Source: Soonwooa sp032078105
GTDB lineage: Bacteria > Bacteroidota > Bacteroidia > Flavobacteriales > Weeksellaceae
DNA: 64,000 nt
Reading direction: 5' to 3'
NCBI GenBank assembly: GCA_046269235.1
Contig: JBJZOS010000004.1
Span: 1 to 64,000 of the forward strand
Positions within the stretch are counted from its first letter, which is position 1. Each line of letters begins with the position of its first letter. Below the pieces are notes generated by a model. The model had not been told where the DNA came from and ran no database searches. It was given only the letters and a program-made list of their open reading frames with translations. Positions 17,288 through 26,683 of the stretch are shown here, piece by piece. Made by a program: the position numbers and the translations under genes.

Positions 17288-17866
17288 CTAATTGTAAAGA
17301 TCAAGATAAACATCTTGGTCAACAGTTCTATCAAGGTCACTGACTTGGTCAGGCGTCATAACTGCAAGAACTTGTGTGATTTTCGCATCCGACTTATTAG
17401 CTTTTGCAAAAGAAGCCTTAGACGTCGAAGCAGTAACTTTAGTATAAGCTATGTCTTCACGTTCAGTCGGTTTGTTTGCAATCCTATTGTTATGTGTAGT
17501 TGCAGTAGGATGATTGCTTTCTGTTGTAAGATTTTCTTGTGGATTAGATTGAGCTTGTGGCGCGTTATAAACAGCTAAAGCTTCGTCGTTTTTTATTGTA
17601 TAACTGCTGTCAACAATGTCCTTGTTTTTTGCAATAGTTTTTTGTTGATCGGCGTTTTGATTGTTAATGCTCCAGATGCCAAGACCTCCGATACATGCTA
17701 TTGCCGCAGCGGCTGCCCATTTAAAATTAAGTGGAATTATTTTAGCCTCTTTCTTTTGAGTCATGGTCTTGTTTAAAACATTATTCTGCATTTCCGCAAA
17801 GAAATCTGGCGGCGTTGCAAAGCTGTTTTTACGTTCAAGATTTTCTATATCAAAATTTTTCATCAT
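17288..17866 (-). CDS. Putative anti-sigma factor (single-pass membrane protein)
   Basis: 192 residues. An N-terminal cytoplasmic segment (1-50, FATPPDFFAEMQNNVLNKT) precedes one hydrophobic helix (about 52-67, AAAAAIACIGGLGIW). A Gln/Asn/Thr-rich extracytoplasmic part follows, ending TVDQDVYLDLYN. There is no zinc-binding HxxxCxxC anti-sigma motif. It is assigned because it lies 11 bases downstream of an ECF sigma gene and has the topology of a membrane-held anti-sigma factor. It could instead be only a co-regulated membrane protein. Confidence 0.6.
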   Translation of the reverse strand: MMKNFDIENLERKNSFATPPDFFAEMQNNVLNKTMTQKKEAKIIPLNFKWAAAAAIACIGGLGIWSINNQNADQQKTIAKNKDIVDSSYTIKNDEALAVYNAPQAQSNPQENLTTESNHPTATTHNNRIANKPTEREDIAYTKVTASTSKASFAKANKSDAKITQVLAVMTPDQVSDLDRTVDQDVYLDLYN

Positions 17867-17877
17867 CTATTTTTTTA

Positions 17878-18435
17878 CTAAAATTCGCTGGAATAGTTAT
17901 CTTTAATAAAAGTTTCAATTTTTTCTTTCGCGTAGTGATAGTTGGTTTTTAGGGTGCCAACGGACATGTCAACAATTTTTGAAATCTCTTCGTATGGCAA
18001 ATCATCATAATATCGCATCATGAAAACCAATTTTTGTTTCTCAGGAAGGCTTTGTATGGCTTTCTGTAACAAAAGTTGAATTTCGTCTGCGTCTTTTTCT
18101 GCGTTATCAGCTACCAGATTCTGCATGTAGTAATCTGCATCTTCATCCGCTTTTTTCATCTTTTTCATTTTATTAAGTTGTTGAAGCGCTTCATTGGTTG
18201 CTATCCTATAAAGCCAAGTGTACAACTTACTATCTTGTTTGAATTGGTGAAAATTCTGGTAAGCTTTAATAAACGTTTCCTGCAATACATCTTGCGCTAG
18301 ATCGTGGTCCACAATAAGTCGCCGTATATGCCAATACAATCGACTTTGGTGTGAATCCATTAATGCGCGAAGCCCCTTTTCTACAGTTTTTGGCTGTAAC
18401 ATTAGCTTGATAATGTCGTCGTCGTTGAGCTTCAT
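17878..18435 (-). CDS. ECF RNA polymerase sigma factor
   Basis: 185 residues. Region 2 is at residues 25-90: HIRRLIVDHDLAQDVLQETFIKAYQNF and LYTWLYRIATNEALQQL. Region 4 is at about 125-180: LPEKQKLVFMMRYYDDLPYEEISKIVDMS, then TLKTNYHYAKEKIETFI. An acidic linker (KKADEDADYYMQN...EKDADEIQ) joins them. It would direct RNA polymerase to an envelope-stress regulon and heads a three-gene operon with a membrane anti-sigma candidate and a Spy-like protein. TAACTTTG at 18471-18478 is a possible -7 box 36 bases before the ATG. Confidence 0.9.
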   Translation of the reverse strand: MKLNDDDIIKLMLQPKTVEKGLRALMDSHQSRLYWHIRRLIVDHDLAQDVLQETFIKAYQNFHQFKQDSKLYTWLYRIATNEALQQLNKMKKMKKADEDADYYMQNLVADNAEKDADEIQLLLQKAIQSLPEKQKLVFMMRYYDDLPYEEISKIVDMSVGTLKTNYHYAKEKIETFIKDNYSSEF

Positions 18436-18562
18436 TGAGATGTTTCGTTAGTTGGATAATTTTAATAAGCCAAAGTTAAAATTGTTTTTCAAATTTTTGA
18501 TTCGATGTCTCGAAATTGTCTTTAAATTCTACTAAATTGCAACAAATATTAAATCCAATATC

Positions 18563-19318
18563 GTGAAAATCGCTATCATCGGCTCCGGAAATGTGGCTTA
18601 TCATCTCGCAAAAGCATTACAGCAAACGGAACAAAATGTAGTCCAAATTTTCGGAAGAAACCAAGACGTGTTAATTTCTATTTCAAAAGAATTAGATATT
18701 CCTGTGTCGACAAACAAGTTGGCGGATGCGGATTTGTATATTATTTCTGTTAGCGATTCTTCGGTGGAGGAGGTTTCAAAAATTATTAAAAATCCTAATG
18801 CAATTGTTGCGCATACCTCGGGTTCTTTACCAAAAGAAATTTTGAAAGGGGATTATAAAAAAGCGAGTTTTTATCCTTTGCAAACTTTTTCTAAGTCGAA
18901 GAATTTAGATTATGCAGAGATTCCGTTTTTTATCGAAGCAGAAGATAAAGATGTTGAAGCAATATTAACAGAGGTTGCATCCGAAATTTCTAGACATGTT
19001 GAAGTTGCAGATTTTGAAAAGAGAAAATATATCCATTTAACAGCTGTTTTTGCCTGCAATTTTGTTAATCATCTTTTTGCAAGAGCCAAGGAGATTTCCG
19101 ATTCGCAACAGATTTCGTTTGACTATTTTATGCCATTAATAGAAGAAACTTTCGATAAGATTAAATCTGTAACTCCCAAAGATGCGCAAACCGGACCTGC
19201 GGTTAGAAATGATAGAAGGATTTTGGAAGCTCATAAAGAACTTATCAAAAATCCTGAGCAATCGGCGATTTATGAAGTTATAAATGCTTCGATCCAAAAA
19301 ATGTACAATTTGGATTAA
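18563..19318 (+). CDS. Rossmann-like/DUF2520 NADP-binding oxidoreductase
   Basis: 251 residues from a GTG start. The N-terminal Rossmann fold begins IAIIGSGNVAYHLAKAL (GxGxxA dinucleotide motif, residues 6-12). VSDSSVEEV and HTSGSLP near residues 70-95 resemble the F420-NADP oxidoreductase/ProC group. The C-terminal helical DUF2520 domain has FEKRKYIHLTAVFACNFVNHLF, TPKDAQTGPAVRND and HKELIKNPE. The reaction is unknown. It stands alone on the plus strand, divergent from the sigma operon. Confidence 0.85.
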   Translation: MKIAIIGSGNVAYHLAKALQQTEQNVVQIFGRNQDVLISISKELDIPVSTNKLADADLYIISVSDSSVEEVSKIIKNPNAIVAHTSGSLPKEILKGDYKKASFYPLQTFSKSKNLDYAEIPFFIEAEDKDVEAILTEVASEISRHVEVADFEKRKYIHLTAVFACNFVNHLFARAKEISDSQQISFDYFMPLIEETFDKIKSVTPKDAQTGPAVRNDRRILEAHKELIKNPEQSAIYEVINASIQKMYNLD

Positions 19319-19382
19319 AATTTTTTGTAACAAAATTCGAGACACGATACTAATTAGATATTACATTTAAAAACAAAACAAA

Positions 19383-20276
19383 ATGAATATTAAAAAAATA
19401 ATCCATCTTAGTTTTATCCTATTAGTAGGATTGCTTTCTGCACAAGAGAATGCCAATCGTTTTTTCTATGAATTAAGTTTTAAACCTAAAAAAGATTCTG
19501 CAAAAATTGACAAAGTCATGACGATTTTGGATATCACAAGTAAAAAGTCTATTTATCAGGATTTTACTTTTCCAGCTCAAGATTCAATTATAAAATCTGC
19601 AGTAGAGGAAATGGAAAGGACGAAAACTTTTAAAGACTTGAGCAAGTCGCTTAAGATGCCAAAGTTTAGTTACAAGATTTACAAGTCTTATCCGTCAATG
19701 TTGGGAACTTATCAAGATAGGATTAGTTTGAATCTTTTTGGATATGAAGAACCCGTGAAATTTGATTGGAAAATCTCAAATGAAAAACAAAGGATCGGGA
19801 AATACAATACGCAAAAAGCAACCACAGAATTTGGAGGAAGAAAATGGACGGCTTGGTTTAGTCCAGATTTGCCTTTTCAGGATGGCCCATACAAATTTTA
19901 TGGACTTCCAGGTTTAATTGTTAAAATCGAAGATGATGCTAAAAATTATTCTTGGGAATTAAAAGGGAATAAAAGACTAAAAGATTGGAAAGAGCTGAGC
20001 TATGCTGAAGAAGCAAACGCTAAATACGGCGTTAGTAATGACATGAAATTAATTACTAAAGAGAAGTTTGATAAAGCATATTTAGCTTTTAAACAAGATC
20101 CTATGGCGGAGGCAAGAACGCGCGTTCCTGAAAATATGTTGAGTATGAAAATGCCTGGAAGTGATATGACAATTGGTGAAATGATGAAAAATCAAGAAAA
20201 AATGTTGAAAGATTTTTTTGGTGCTAACGATAATCCAATTGAGAAAGTAGAGACAACTTCTAAAAAGAAAAAATAG
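19383..20276 (+). CDS. GLPGLI family protein
   Basis: 297 residues with a signal peptide (residues 1-20, ending LLSAQ). The family-defining motif is in YKFYGLPGLIVKIED near residue 180, preceded by WTAWFSPDLPFQDGP. GLPGLI proteins are secreted Bacteroidota proteins of unknown role, often encoded near TonB-dependent receptors. The mature part ends in a Lys-rich tail (KVETTSKKKK). It lies 114 bases upstream of feoA on the same strand, but the feo -7 box in between argues for separate transcription. Confidence 0.85.
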   Translation: MNIKKIIHLSFILLVGLLSAQENANRFFYELSFKPKKDSAKIDKVMTILDITSKKSIYQDFTFPAQDSIIKSAVEEMERTKTFKDLSKSLKMPKFSYKIYKSYPSMLGTYQDRISLNLFGYEEPVKFDWKISNEKQRIGKYNTQKATTEFGGRKWTAWFSPDLPFQDGPYKFYGLPGLIVKIEDDAKNYSWELKGNKRLKDWKELSYAEEANAKYGVSNDMKLITKEKFDKAYLAFKQDPMAEARTRVPENMLSMKMPGSDMTIGEMMKNQEKMLKDFFGANDNPIEKVETTSKKKK

Positions 20277-20363
20277 TCTTATGATATTGATAACATGATA
20301 AAAGTCGGGTGCTAGCTCGGCTTTTCTGTTTTAGTTAGTTATTTAGATTTAATTAAAATAAGC

Positions 20364-20371
20364 TATCTTTG
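20364..20371 (+). promoter_or_regulatory. Probable -7 box of the feo operon
   Basis: TATCTTTG matches TAnnTTTG and would start transcription about 13 bases before the feoA TTG codon, which supports that unusual start. The -33 region is weak (TTAG only), consistent with a regulated promoter, though I see no Fur-box-like palindrome. Confidence 0.55.
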
Positions 20372-20390
20372 CAATTCTAAATTACTCGTT

Positions 20391-20639
20391 TTGACAAAGA
20401 ATATATCTGGAACATTATGTTGTTTCCCTAAAAATACCTTAGGGAAAATTCGTGGGTTTAATGATGAATTGAAAATGCCTACCAAAATTTTGGAAATGGG
20501 ATTGTTGCCCAAAACGAGTTTTAAGATTTTGTATCAAGCGCCTTTTGATGGGCCTTTGTATATCGAGTATGGAGAGGAGCGATCTAGACTTGCGTTAAGA
20601 ATTGAAGAAGCAAGATTTATTGAGGTAGAGGTGATGTAG
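20391..20639 (+). CDS. feoA: Ferrous iron transport protein A
   Basis: 82 residues with the SH3-like FeoA fold: GKIRGFNDELKMPTKILEMGLLPKTSFKILYQAPFDGPLYIEYGEERSRLALRIEEA contains the LxxMGLLPG-type turn and the terminal LRxxEA segment. It is a cytoplasmic partner of the FeoB transporter. The start is TTG: no ATG precedes the conserved core, and the promoter box leaves only about 13 bases of leader. The feoB ATG follows 2 bases after the stop, so the pair is translationally coupled. Confidence 0.9.
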   Translation: MTKNISGTLCCFPKNTLGKIRGFNDELKMPTKILEMGLLPKTSFKILYQAPFDGPLYIEYGEERSRLALRIEEARFIEVEVM

Positions 20640-20641
20640 TT

Positions 20642-22681
20642 ATGGAAAATCAGAAAAATCCAAACAAAAAAGTCCTTTTAGTCGGAAATCCGAATGTTGG
20701 AAAATCAACTATTTTTAATGGGCTTTCTAAGAAAAAGCAAAAAACAGGTAATTACGCTGGTGTAACCGTTGCTAGTCATTCTGGACAATACGAATACGAG
20801 GGTGAAAATGTTGAGGTTGTCGATCTTCCCGGTTCTTACAGTATCTATCCAACTTCTGAGGATGAAGCTATTTTTTCTAAGTATTTGGTAGAAGAGCGCA
20901 ATACTTACGAAGGTGTCATATATGTTGCGGATGCGATTAATTTGCGCCGAAGTTTACTGCTTTTTCAACAGATTCGCGACTACGGCATTCCAGCAATTAT
21001 GGTGATTAACCAGATTGACGAAGCCGAAAAAAGAGAAATAAATATCGACATTAAAAAACTGTCAGAACTTCTCAATGTTCCTGTTTTTAAATCGAATGCT
21101 AAAAAAAATATTGGTCTCGAAGACATAAAAAAAGCGATTAAAAACTCTGAGTTTACAACGACCGAAAAAATTAGTTTTGAAATCCCTGTCCAGCAAAAAG
21201 AGATTGTAACTCGAATTTCTGAACAGACGGATGAGGCGAATCAATATCGAGTATGGACGCTTTTGGCTGCTGATAATTATATTGGACAACTTAGTAACAT
21301 CCACGAGATTCTTAAAAAAGAAGATGTAAGTTGTCATGTCCCGAAGCGCTTACAAGTCCAGGAGACCATTAGACGTTATCAAGTTATTGATGATATGCTG
21401 TCTCAAGTTGTACAAAAAAAAACAGCGTTTAAAGAGCTTTTAACAGAAAAACTAGATAAAGTTTTAGTGCATAAAGTTTGGGGTTATGTTTTCTTTTTCT
21501 TGATTTTGATGTTGGTTTTCGAAAGCGTATTTTTCTTAGCAGAATTCCCAATGGCATGGATTGAAGATGGATTTGCGTGGCTGACAGATTGGGCTTCGGT
21601 AACTCTTCCTGCAGGACCAATTAACAGTCTTATAACCACTGGGATTATTCCGGGTATTGGTGGGATTCTGGTTTTCGCACCTCAAATTGGTATTATGCTT
21701 TATTTCCTTTATCTGTTAGAGGATTCTGGTTATATGGCGCGAGTCGTATTTTTGATGGATAAGTTTTTGCGACCTTTTGGGCTTAATGGTAAAAGTATCG
21801 TGCCATTAGTTTCTGGAGTTGCATGTGCAATTCCTGCAATTATGTCTACAAGAAATATCGAAAATACAAAAGAGCGATTAATTACTATTTTGGCGACACC
21901 TTTTATGACATGTGCTGCTAGAATACCTGTATATAGTATTTTGATAAGCTTGGTTATTCCAGATAAGACATTTTTAGGTTTTGGATATCAAGCTTTAGCT
22001 TTGATGGCGATGTATTTATTAGGCTTTGTTCTGGCCCTTTTAGCGGCTTTAGTTTCAAAGTTTTTTATTAAATCTAAAACTAAAAGCTTTTTGGTTATGG
22101 ATTTGCCAACCTACAAAATGCCACTTTGGGGTTACAATGTGAAGTTGATGTTAGAGAAGGTTTGGGGATTTGTGACAGGTGCTGGTAAAGTTATTTTTGC
22201 AGTGAGTGTTATCCTGTGGGTTCTGAGTTATTTTGGACCAAAACAACAACCACATCAATTTGTAGCAAGTGAAGTGAGCCTTCAAGATTCTTATCTAGGG
22301 AAGGTAGGACATTTTATAGAGCCAGCCATTCGACCTTTGGGTTACGATTGGAAAATGGGAATCGGCTTGTTGTCAAGTTTTGCAGCGAGAGAGGTTTTTG
22401 TTGGTACGATGTCGACTTTATATAGTCTAGATGACCAAGCGCCAGAAGGAAAGCTGCTGGACAAAATGCATCAAGATACTTATCCTAATGGTGAGAAGGT
22501 TTTTACCTTAGCAACAGGGATTTCTTTGCTTATGTTCTACGCATTTGCTATGCAATGTTTCACAACGATAGCGGTTGTATATCGTGAGACAGGAAGTTGG
22601 AAGTTAACAGCAACACAAACGGTAGTCATGTGTATCTTGGCATACTTTGTGTCGTTACTTACGTATCAGATCTTAAAATAA
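20642..22681 (+). CDS. feoB: Ferrous iron transport protein B
   Basis: 679 residues. The N-terminal G domain has G1 GNPNVGKST (15-23), a switch I region around NYAGVTV, G3 DLPGS (61-65) and G4 NQID (123-126). A helical GDI-like linker precedes the membrane domain from about residue 280, which has two Gate motifs: SGVACAIPAIMSTRNIEN and the C-terminal SSFAAREVFVGTMSTLY. The cysteine-containing TCAARIPVYSI pore segment lies between them. It takes up Fe2+ across the inner membrane. It sits between feoA and a small Cys-rich membrane protein gene. Confidence 0.97.
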   Translation: MENQKNPNKKVLLVGNPNVGKSTIFNGLSKKKQKTGNYAGVTVASHSGQYEYEGENVEVVDLPGSYSIYPTSEDEAIFSKYLVEERNTYEGVIYVADAINLRRSLLLFQQIRDYGIPAIMVINQIDEAEKREINIDIKKLSELLNVPVFKSNAKKNIGLEDIKKAIKNSEFTTTEKISFEIPVQQKEIVTRISEQTDEANQYRVWTLLAADNYIGQLSNIHEILKKEDVSCHVPKRLQVQETIRRYQVIDDMLSQVVQKKTAFKELLTEKLDKVLVHKVWGYVFFFLILMLVFESVFFLAEFPMAWIEDGFAWLTDWASVTLPAGPINSLITTGIIPGIGGILVFAPQIGIMLYFLYLLEDSGYMARVVFLMDKFLRPFGLNGKSIVPLVSGVACAIPAIMSTRNIENTKERLITILATPFMTCAARIPVYSILISLVIPDKTFLGFGYQALALMAMYLLGFVLALLAALVSKFFIKSKTKSFLVMDLPTYKMPLWGYNVKLMLEKVWGFVTGAGKVIFAVSVILWVLSYFGPKQQPHQFVASEVSLQDSYLGKVGHFIEPAIRPLGYDWKMGIGLLSSFAAREVFVGTMSTLYSLDDQAPEGKLLDKMHQDTYPNGEKVFTLATGISLLMFYAFAMQCFTTIAVVYRETGSWKLTATQTVVMCILAYFVSLLTYQILK

Positions 22682-22701
22682 CTTCTAAAAATCTAGACAA
22701 A

Positions 22702-22842
22702 ATGGATTCTCTAGTATTTCAATATGTATTGATTGGTGTTTTGATTTTTGCTATTTGTTATGCACTTTTCAGAAATTTACGAAACGCTTTTATAAAGTCA
22801 AAAAAAGGCGGTGGTTGCGATAGCAATTGCGGTTGCTCGTAA
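22702..22842 (+). CDS. FeoB-associated Cys-rich membrane protein
   Basis: 46 residues: one N-terminal membrane helix (about residues 5-22, FQYVLIGVLIFAICYALF), a basic stretch, and a C-terminal cysteine cluster GGGCDSNCGCS. This is the layout of the FeoB-associated Cys-rich family, which may handle Fe2+ at the FeoB cytoplasmic face or substitute for FeoC. It starts 20 bases after the feoB stop. The ATG at 22702 is used because the longer in-frame reading would overlap feoB by 85 bases. Confidence 0.85.
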   Translation: MDSLVFQYVLIGVLIFAICYALFRNLRNAFIKSKKGGGCDSNCGCS

Positions 22843-22860
22843 TATAATTTTTGATTAACA

Positions 22861-22888
22861 TTTGACAGTTATTTTTTGTGTAATTTTG
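22861..22888 (+). promoter_or_regulatory. Possible glmM promoter
   Basis: TAATTTTG (22881-22888) is a good -7 box 16 bases before the glmM ATG. A TTTG (22861-22864) lies upstream, but at a short 16-base spacing. Confidence 0.45.
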
Positions 22889-22904
22889 CATAAAAATTTA
22901 TTTA

Positions 22905-24287
22905 ATGTCATTAATAAAAAGTATCTCCGGTATTCGCGGAACGATAGGTGGACAAGTCAATAATAACTTAACACCTTTAGACATCGTAAAATTTGCTTCC
23001 GCGTTCGGAACCTGGCTTCAAAATACTAAAAATAAAAAAAATCTAAAACTAGTAATCGGTCGAGATGCTCGTATTTCTGGGCAAATGTGTTCGTCCTTGG
23101 TGACGGCGACGTTGCAAGGCTTGGGTATCGATGTTGTCGATTTAGGACTGTCAACAACGCCAACTGTCGAGGTGATGGTGCCCGAATTAAATGCTGATGG
23201 CGGCATTATCTTAACGGCTTCTCACAATCCTAAGCAATGGAATGCGCTAAAGCTTCTTAATGATAAAGGCGAATTCATCAATGCTGAGGAAGGTGCTAAA
23301 GTTTTAGAATTGGCCGAAAAAGAAGATTTCAATTATGCTGAGGTTGATGATTTAGGAAATTACGAAGTTAACACCGATGCTTTCGAAATTCATATTCAAA
23401 AAATTTTGGATTTGCCAATGGTTGATGTAGAAGCTATTAAAGCTAAAAATTTCAAAGTTGTTTTGGATGCTGTTAATTCAACTGGAGGTTTAGCCATTCC
23501 GATGTTGTTAGAAAAACTTGGTTGTGATGTTGTTAAACTTTATTGCGAGCCAAACGGTCATTTCCCGCACAATCCAGAACCTTTGAAAGAGCATCTTGGT
23601 GATATTTGTGAATTGATGATTAAAGAAAAAGCTGATGTTGGCGTTGTGGTAGATCCGGATGTTGACAGATTGGCTTTAATTGATGAGAATGGCGAAATGT
23701 TCGGTGAAGAGTATACTTTGGTTGCTGTTGCTGATTATCTTTTAAAACATAAAAAAGGTGCCGCTATATCTAATTTATCATCGAGTAGAGCACTTCGTGA
23801 TGTGGCGCAAAGTCACGGTTCCCAGTATTTTGCAAGTGCAGTAGGAGAGGTTAATGTGGTTAACTTAATGAAGGAAAAAGACGCGGTTATCGGCGGTGAA
23901 GGTAATGGCGGAATTATCTATCCAGATTTGCATTACGGAAGAGATTCTTTAGTTGGTGTAGCCTTGTTTTTAACACATTTAGCGAAAGAAAACAAAACAG
24001 TTTCGGAGCTTAGAGCAACTTATCCAGCCTATTTTATGGGTAAAAAGAAAATCGAATTGACACCAGAAATTAATGTTGATGATCTTTTAACTAAAATGGA
24101 AAAAGAATATCAAAACGAAGAGGTTTCTACAGTTGATGGTGTTAAAATAGATTTTGCAGAAAATTGGGTTCACCTTAGAAAGTCAAATACAGAGCCTATT
24201 ATCAGAATTTATACAGAAGCTAAATCTCAGGAAGAAGCTGACAAATTGGGTGATGATATAATCGCCAAAATTAAAAGTTTGGTTTAA
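22905..24287 (+). CDS. glmM: Phosphoglucosamine mutase-type phosphohexomutase
   Basis: 460 residues with all four alpha-D-phosphohexomutase signatures. These are the catalytic serine loop TASHNPKQWNALK (Ser106), the Mg-binding loop VDPDVDRLAL near residue 245, the sugar-specificity loop GGEGNGGIIYP near 330, and the phosphate-binding loop RKSNTEPIIRIYTEA near 430. It converts glucosamine-6-P to glucosamine-1-P for UDP-GlcNAc and peptidoglycan synthesis. GlmM is the most likely member, but phosphomannomutase activity cannot be excluded. It is monocistronic. Confidence 0.88.
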   Translation: MSLIKSISGIRGTIGGQVNNNLTPLDIVKFASAFGTWLQNTKNKKNLKLVIGRDARISGQMCSSLVTATLQGLGIDVVDLGLSTTPTVEVMVPELNADGGIILTASHNPKQWNALKLLNDKGEFINAEEGAKVLELAEKEDFNYAEVDDLGNYEVNTDAFEIHIQKILDLPMVDVEAIKAKNFKVVLDAVNSTGGLAIPMLLEKLGCDVVKLYCEPNGHFPHNPEPLKEHLGDICELMIKEKADVGVVVDPDVDRLALIDENGEMFGEEYTLVAVADYLLKHKKGAAISNLSSSRALRDVAQSHGSQYFASAVGEVNVVNLMKEKDAVIGGEGNGGIIYPDLHYGRDSLVGVALFLTHLAKENKTVSELRATYPAYFMGKKKIELTPEINVDDLLTKMEKEYQNEEVSTVDGVKIDFAENWVHLRKSNTEPIIRIYTEAKSQEEADKLGDDIIAKIKSLV

Positions 24288-24402
24288 TATTTTTTTACTA
24301 AATTTAATAGTCGGTTTTAGACGGACTATGTGTTTTATTAATTAAAGTCTATCGAAGTTTGTAAAACTTTTTTCTCAGTTCGATAGTACGTTTATAAATA
24401 TA

Positions 24403-25773
24403 TTGGAAGAATTTTTTGAAAACGAACTTGCTAAAAAGTTCGAAGACATGATTGAAAATAATGAAGAACTTTACTTCGATACAGAAGAATATGAAGATAT
24501 CATTATTTATTATTTGGAGCTTGGCGATATTTCTTACGCAGAATTGGCAACAAAATATGCGCTGAAACTCCATCCAACTTCAATCGAATTAAAGACAAAA
24601 CAACTAGAGGTTTTCCTAGAGTTAGAACGCTATACAAAGGCCAAAGAACTTATCGATGAGTTAAAGCCATCTTGTATGGACATGACAGACTTTTTGGTGT
24701 GTTGTGCTAAATATTATTCTAATCTCGGGAATCCAAAACGCTCTATTGAATATTGTGAAAAAGCTTTGGAACTCGAGGAAGAAGAGAACTTCTTGCACAA
24801 TTTTATCGCTGATGAATATGTCAATCTTGACGATCCTTTTAATGCTTTGAAACATTATTCGAAAGCATTGCAATTTGATCCGCAAGACGAATATTCTTTG
24901 GAAAATGCGATGGCTTGTTATACCAAGCTTAATCGTTTCCAAGAAGCTTTGGGTTTTATCAACCAATATTTGGATAAGTATCCGTTTTCAGAAATGGCGT
25001 GGTTCGAATATGGGCAATTGCATTTTAACAAAAAGAATTATCAGGAAGCTATCAAAGGTTTCGATTATCTTTTGGCGATTAATCCAAATTCGGTGGGAGT
25101 GTACGCTAACAAAGCGGCTTGTTATGAGGCTTTGGGAGATTGGGCGCGCGCTATCGAAGTCTATGAAGAGATGCTCGATTTGGAATACACCAAAGCTTTC
25201 ACTTATTACAAAATTGGACTTTGTTATAAAGAAAACAAAATGCCGATTCAGGCTTTAGCGTATTTTCAAAAGTCATTAATAGAAGATCCTCAATTTTATT
25301 TGTCGATGATGGAGCAATCTTACATCTACGAAGATATGGGTAAATTAAAAGAAGCGCTCCATTTTGCTCAAGAAAGTGTTTTGTTAAACGAAAATAATAT
25401 TGATTATCAAAAACGTTTGGCTTTCCTTTACATTGAGTCTGGTAAGTTTGAAGAAAGTTTAGCCTGTTTTAAGAAATTGATTGGTGTTGAGCCTTCAAGA
25501 TTTTATAATTGGTACGCTTATTCGGAAGTTTTGATGTTGATTGGCGAGTACGAAGAGGCTTTAGCGCTTTTAGCAAAGGCAGTGCAGTTGCATAACCGCG
25601 CAGAATTGCATTATCAAAAGAGTAACTGTTATTTTCATCTTAATTTAAATAAAGAAGGAAATGAAGCTTTGAAGCAGGCTTTAGAAATGGATCCCGAAAT
25701 CTCTGAAGATATGGGACAAAAGTATCCCTTTATAAAAGAAGCTGTCAAAAAAGTCAAGGCTAAAAAGAAATAA
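24403..25773 (+). CDS. Tetratricopeptide-repeat protein
   Basis: 456 residues, almost wholly TPR: about ten 34-residue units, for example LGNPKRSIEYCEKALELEEE, LDDPFNALKHYSKALQFDPQ, KKNYQEAIKGFDYLLAINPN and LGDWARAIEVYEEMLDLE. It has no signal peptide, so it is a likely cytoplasmic scaffold. It begins at TTG (MEEFFENELAKKFEDMIENN). The acidic N-terminus is typical of this Bacteroidota family and no nearer ATG keeps it. The C-terminus is Lys-rich. It ends just before a shared bidirectional terminator. The partners are unknown. Confidence 0.85.
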   Translation: MEEFFENELAKKFEDMIENNEELYFDTEEYEDIIIYYLELGDISYAELATKYALKLHPTSIELKTKQLEVFLELERYTKAKELIDELKPSCMDMTDFLVCCAKYYSNLGNPKRSIEYCEKALELEEEENFLHNFIADEYVNLDDPFNALKHYSKALQFDPQDEYSLENAMACYTKLNRFQEALGFINQYLDKYPFSEMAWFEYGQLHFNKKNYQEAIKGFDYLLAINPNSVGVYANKAACYEALGDWARAIEVYEEMLDLEYTKAFTYYKIGLCYKENKMPIQALAYFQKSLIEDPQFYLSMMEQSYIYEDMGKLKEALHFAQESVLLNENNIDYQKRLAFLYIESGKFEESLACFKKLIGVEPSRFYNWYAYSEVLMLIGEYEEALALLAKAVQLHNRAELHYQKSNCYFHLNLNKEGNEALKQALEMDPEISEDMGQKYPFIKEAVKKVKAKKK

Positions 25774-25776
25774 ATT

Positions 25777-25804
25777 AAAAATCATCTCAATTTGAGATGA
25801 TTTT
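25777..25804. terminator. Bidirectional terminator overlapping a coding end
   Basis: AAAATCATCTCAA and TTTGAGATGATTTT form a nearly perfect palindrome between converging genes. The last codons and stop of the minus-strand DMT gene (25787) lie inside the hairpin. Confidence 0.85.
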
Positions 25805-26683
25805 TTTTGTTGGTGCGCTTCTCAAAAATATTAATCCTGCTAATATAAGAGCTGCCCCGAAATATTGTATCCATTTTAAATGTTCGCCATCTAATAATCC
25901 CCAAATAACTGCAACTATCGGCATAACCAGCGTTGTGGTAGAGGCAAATAAGGGTGTGGAAATATGTAATAACTTGTAGTTGAGCATCATTGCAAGACCA
26001 GTCCCAACAATTGATAATGTCCCAACGTACATGAAGCCGTGCCATGGGATTTCTTCGACAGAATTTAATTTAGAAAAAAATCCTGAAAAGATTAAGGCCA
26101 AAAATGACGGGATTAAAAGCACAATCGAAAATACAAAAGCTGATAATATTTTGGGTTCGACATTATGTAATTTTGCTTTGACCGTCGTGGTGCTTACTGC
26201 GTACATTAAAGTGGCTAAAAGTAGCAGAAGAATTGGATAGAGTTTTAATTCTCCAAAATTTAAATTTCCGAATGCTAAAATACAAGCGCCAGTAAAGCTT
26301 ATAAGAATCCCATAAAGCTGCGATTTTGTCGTTGCAATCCCCCAAGCCAAACTTCCAATAATAATTACAAAAATGGGCATCATAGAGTTGATAATCCCCG
26401 CAATACTGCTGCTAATGTGTTCTTCCGCCATCGGGAATAAGAACATCGGGAAAAAGTTACCGCACAATGCTGCAATAATTAACCATTTTACTCTGTCTTT
26501 CGGGAATTTTTTGATCTGCTTAATGGCAAAAGGTAACAAAAACAAACCCGAGATCAGAACTCTTAAACCGCCAACCTGATAAGGATTAAAATAGATAAGA
26601 GATTTTTTTATTAAAATAAATGAAGATCCCCATATTAAGGAAAGTAGGATTAATAGAAGCCATTTTAGTTTGTCATTCGACAT
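25787..26683 (-). CDS. EamA/DMT family permease
   Basis: 298 residues with ten hydrophobic helices in two EamA repeats. Typical elements are LIWGSSFILIKKSLIYFNPYQVGGLRVLISGL in the first repeat, and VMPIVAVIWGLLDGEHLKWIQYFGAALILAGLIFL at the end of the second. It is an inner-membrane metabolite exporter of unknown substrate. Its start overlaps the end of the upstream aat gene by 11 bases, implying translational coupling. Confidence 0.88.
   Translation of the reverse strand: MSNDKLKWLLLILLSLIWGSSFILIKKSLIYFNPYQVGGLRVLISGLFLLPFAIKQIKKFPKDRVKWLIIAALCGNFFPMFLFPMAEEHISSSIAGIINSMMPIFVIIIGSLAWGIATTKSQLYGILISFTGACILAFGNLNFGELKLYPILLLLLATLMYAVSTTTVKAKLHNVEPKILSAFVFSIVLLIPSFLALIFSGFFSKLNSVEEIPWHGFMYVGTLSIVGTGLAMMLNYKLLHISTPLFASTTTLVMPIVAVIWGLLDGEHLKWIQYFGAALILAGLIFLRSAPTKKIISN

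Noticed and set aside
22597..22701. Longer start of the Cys-rich small protein inside feoB
   Set aside because: It would overlap feoB by 85 bases. The family starts at the hydrophobic helix from 22702.
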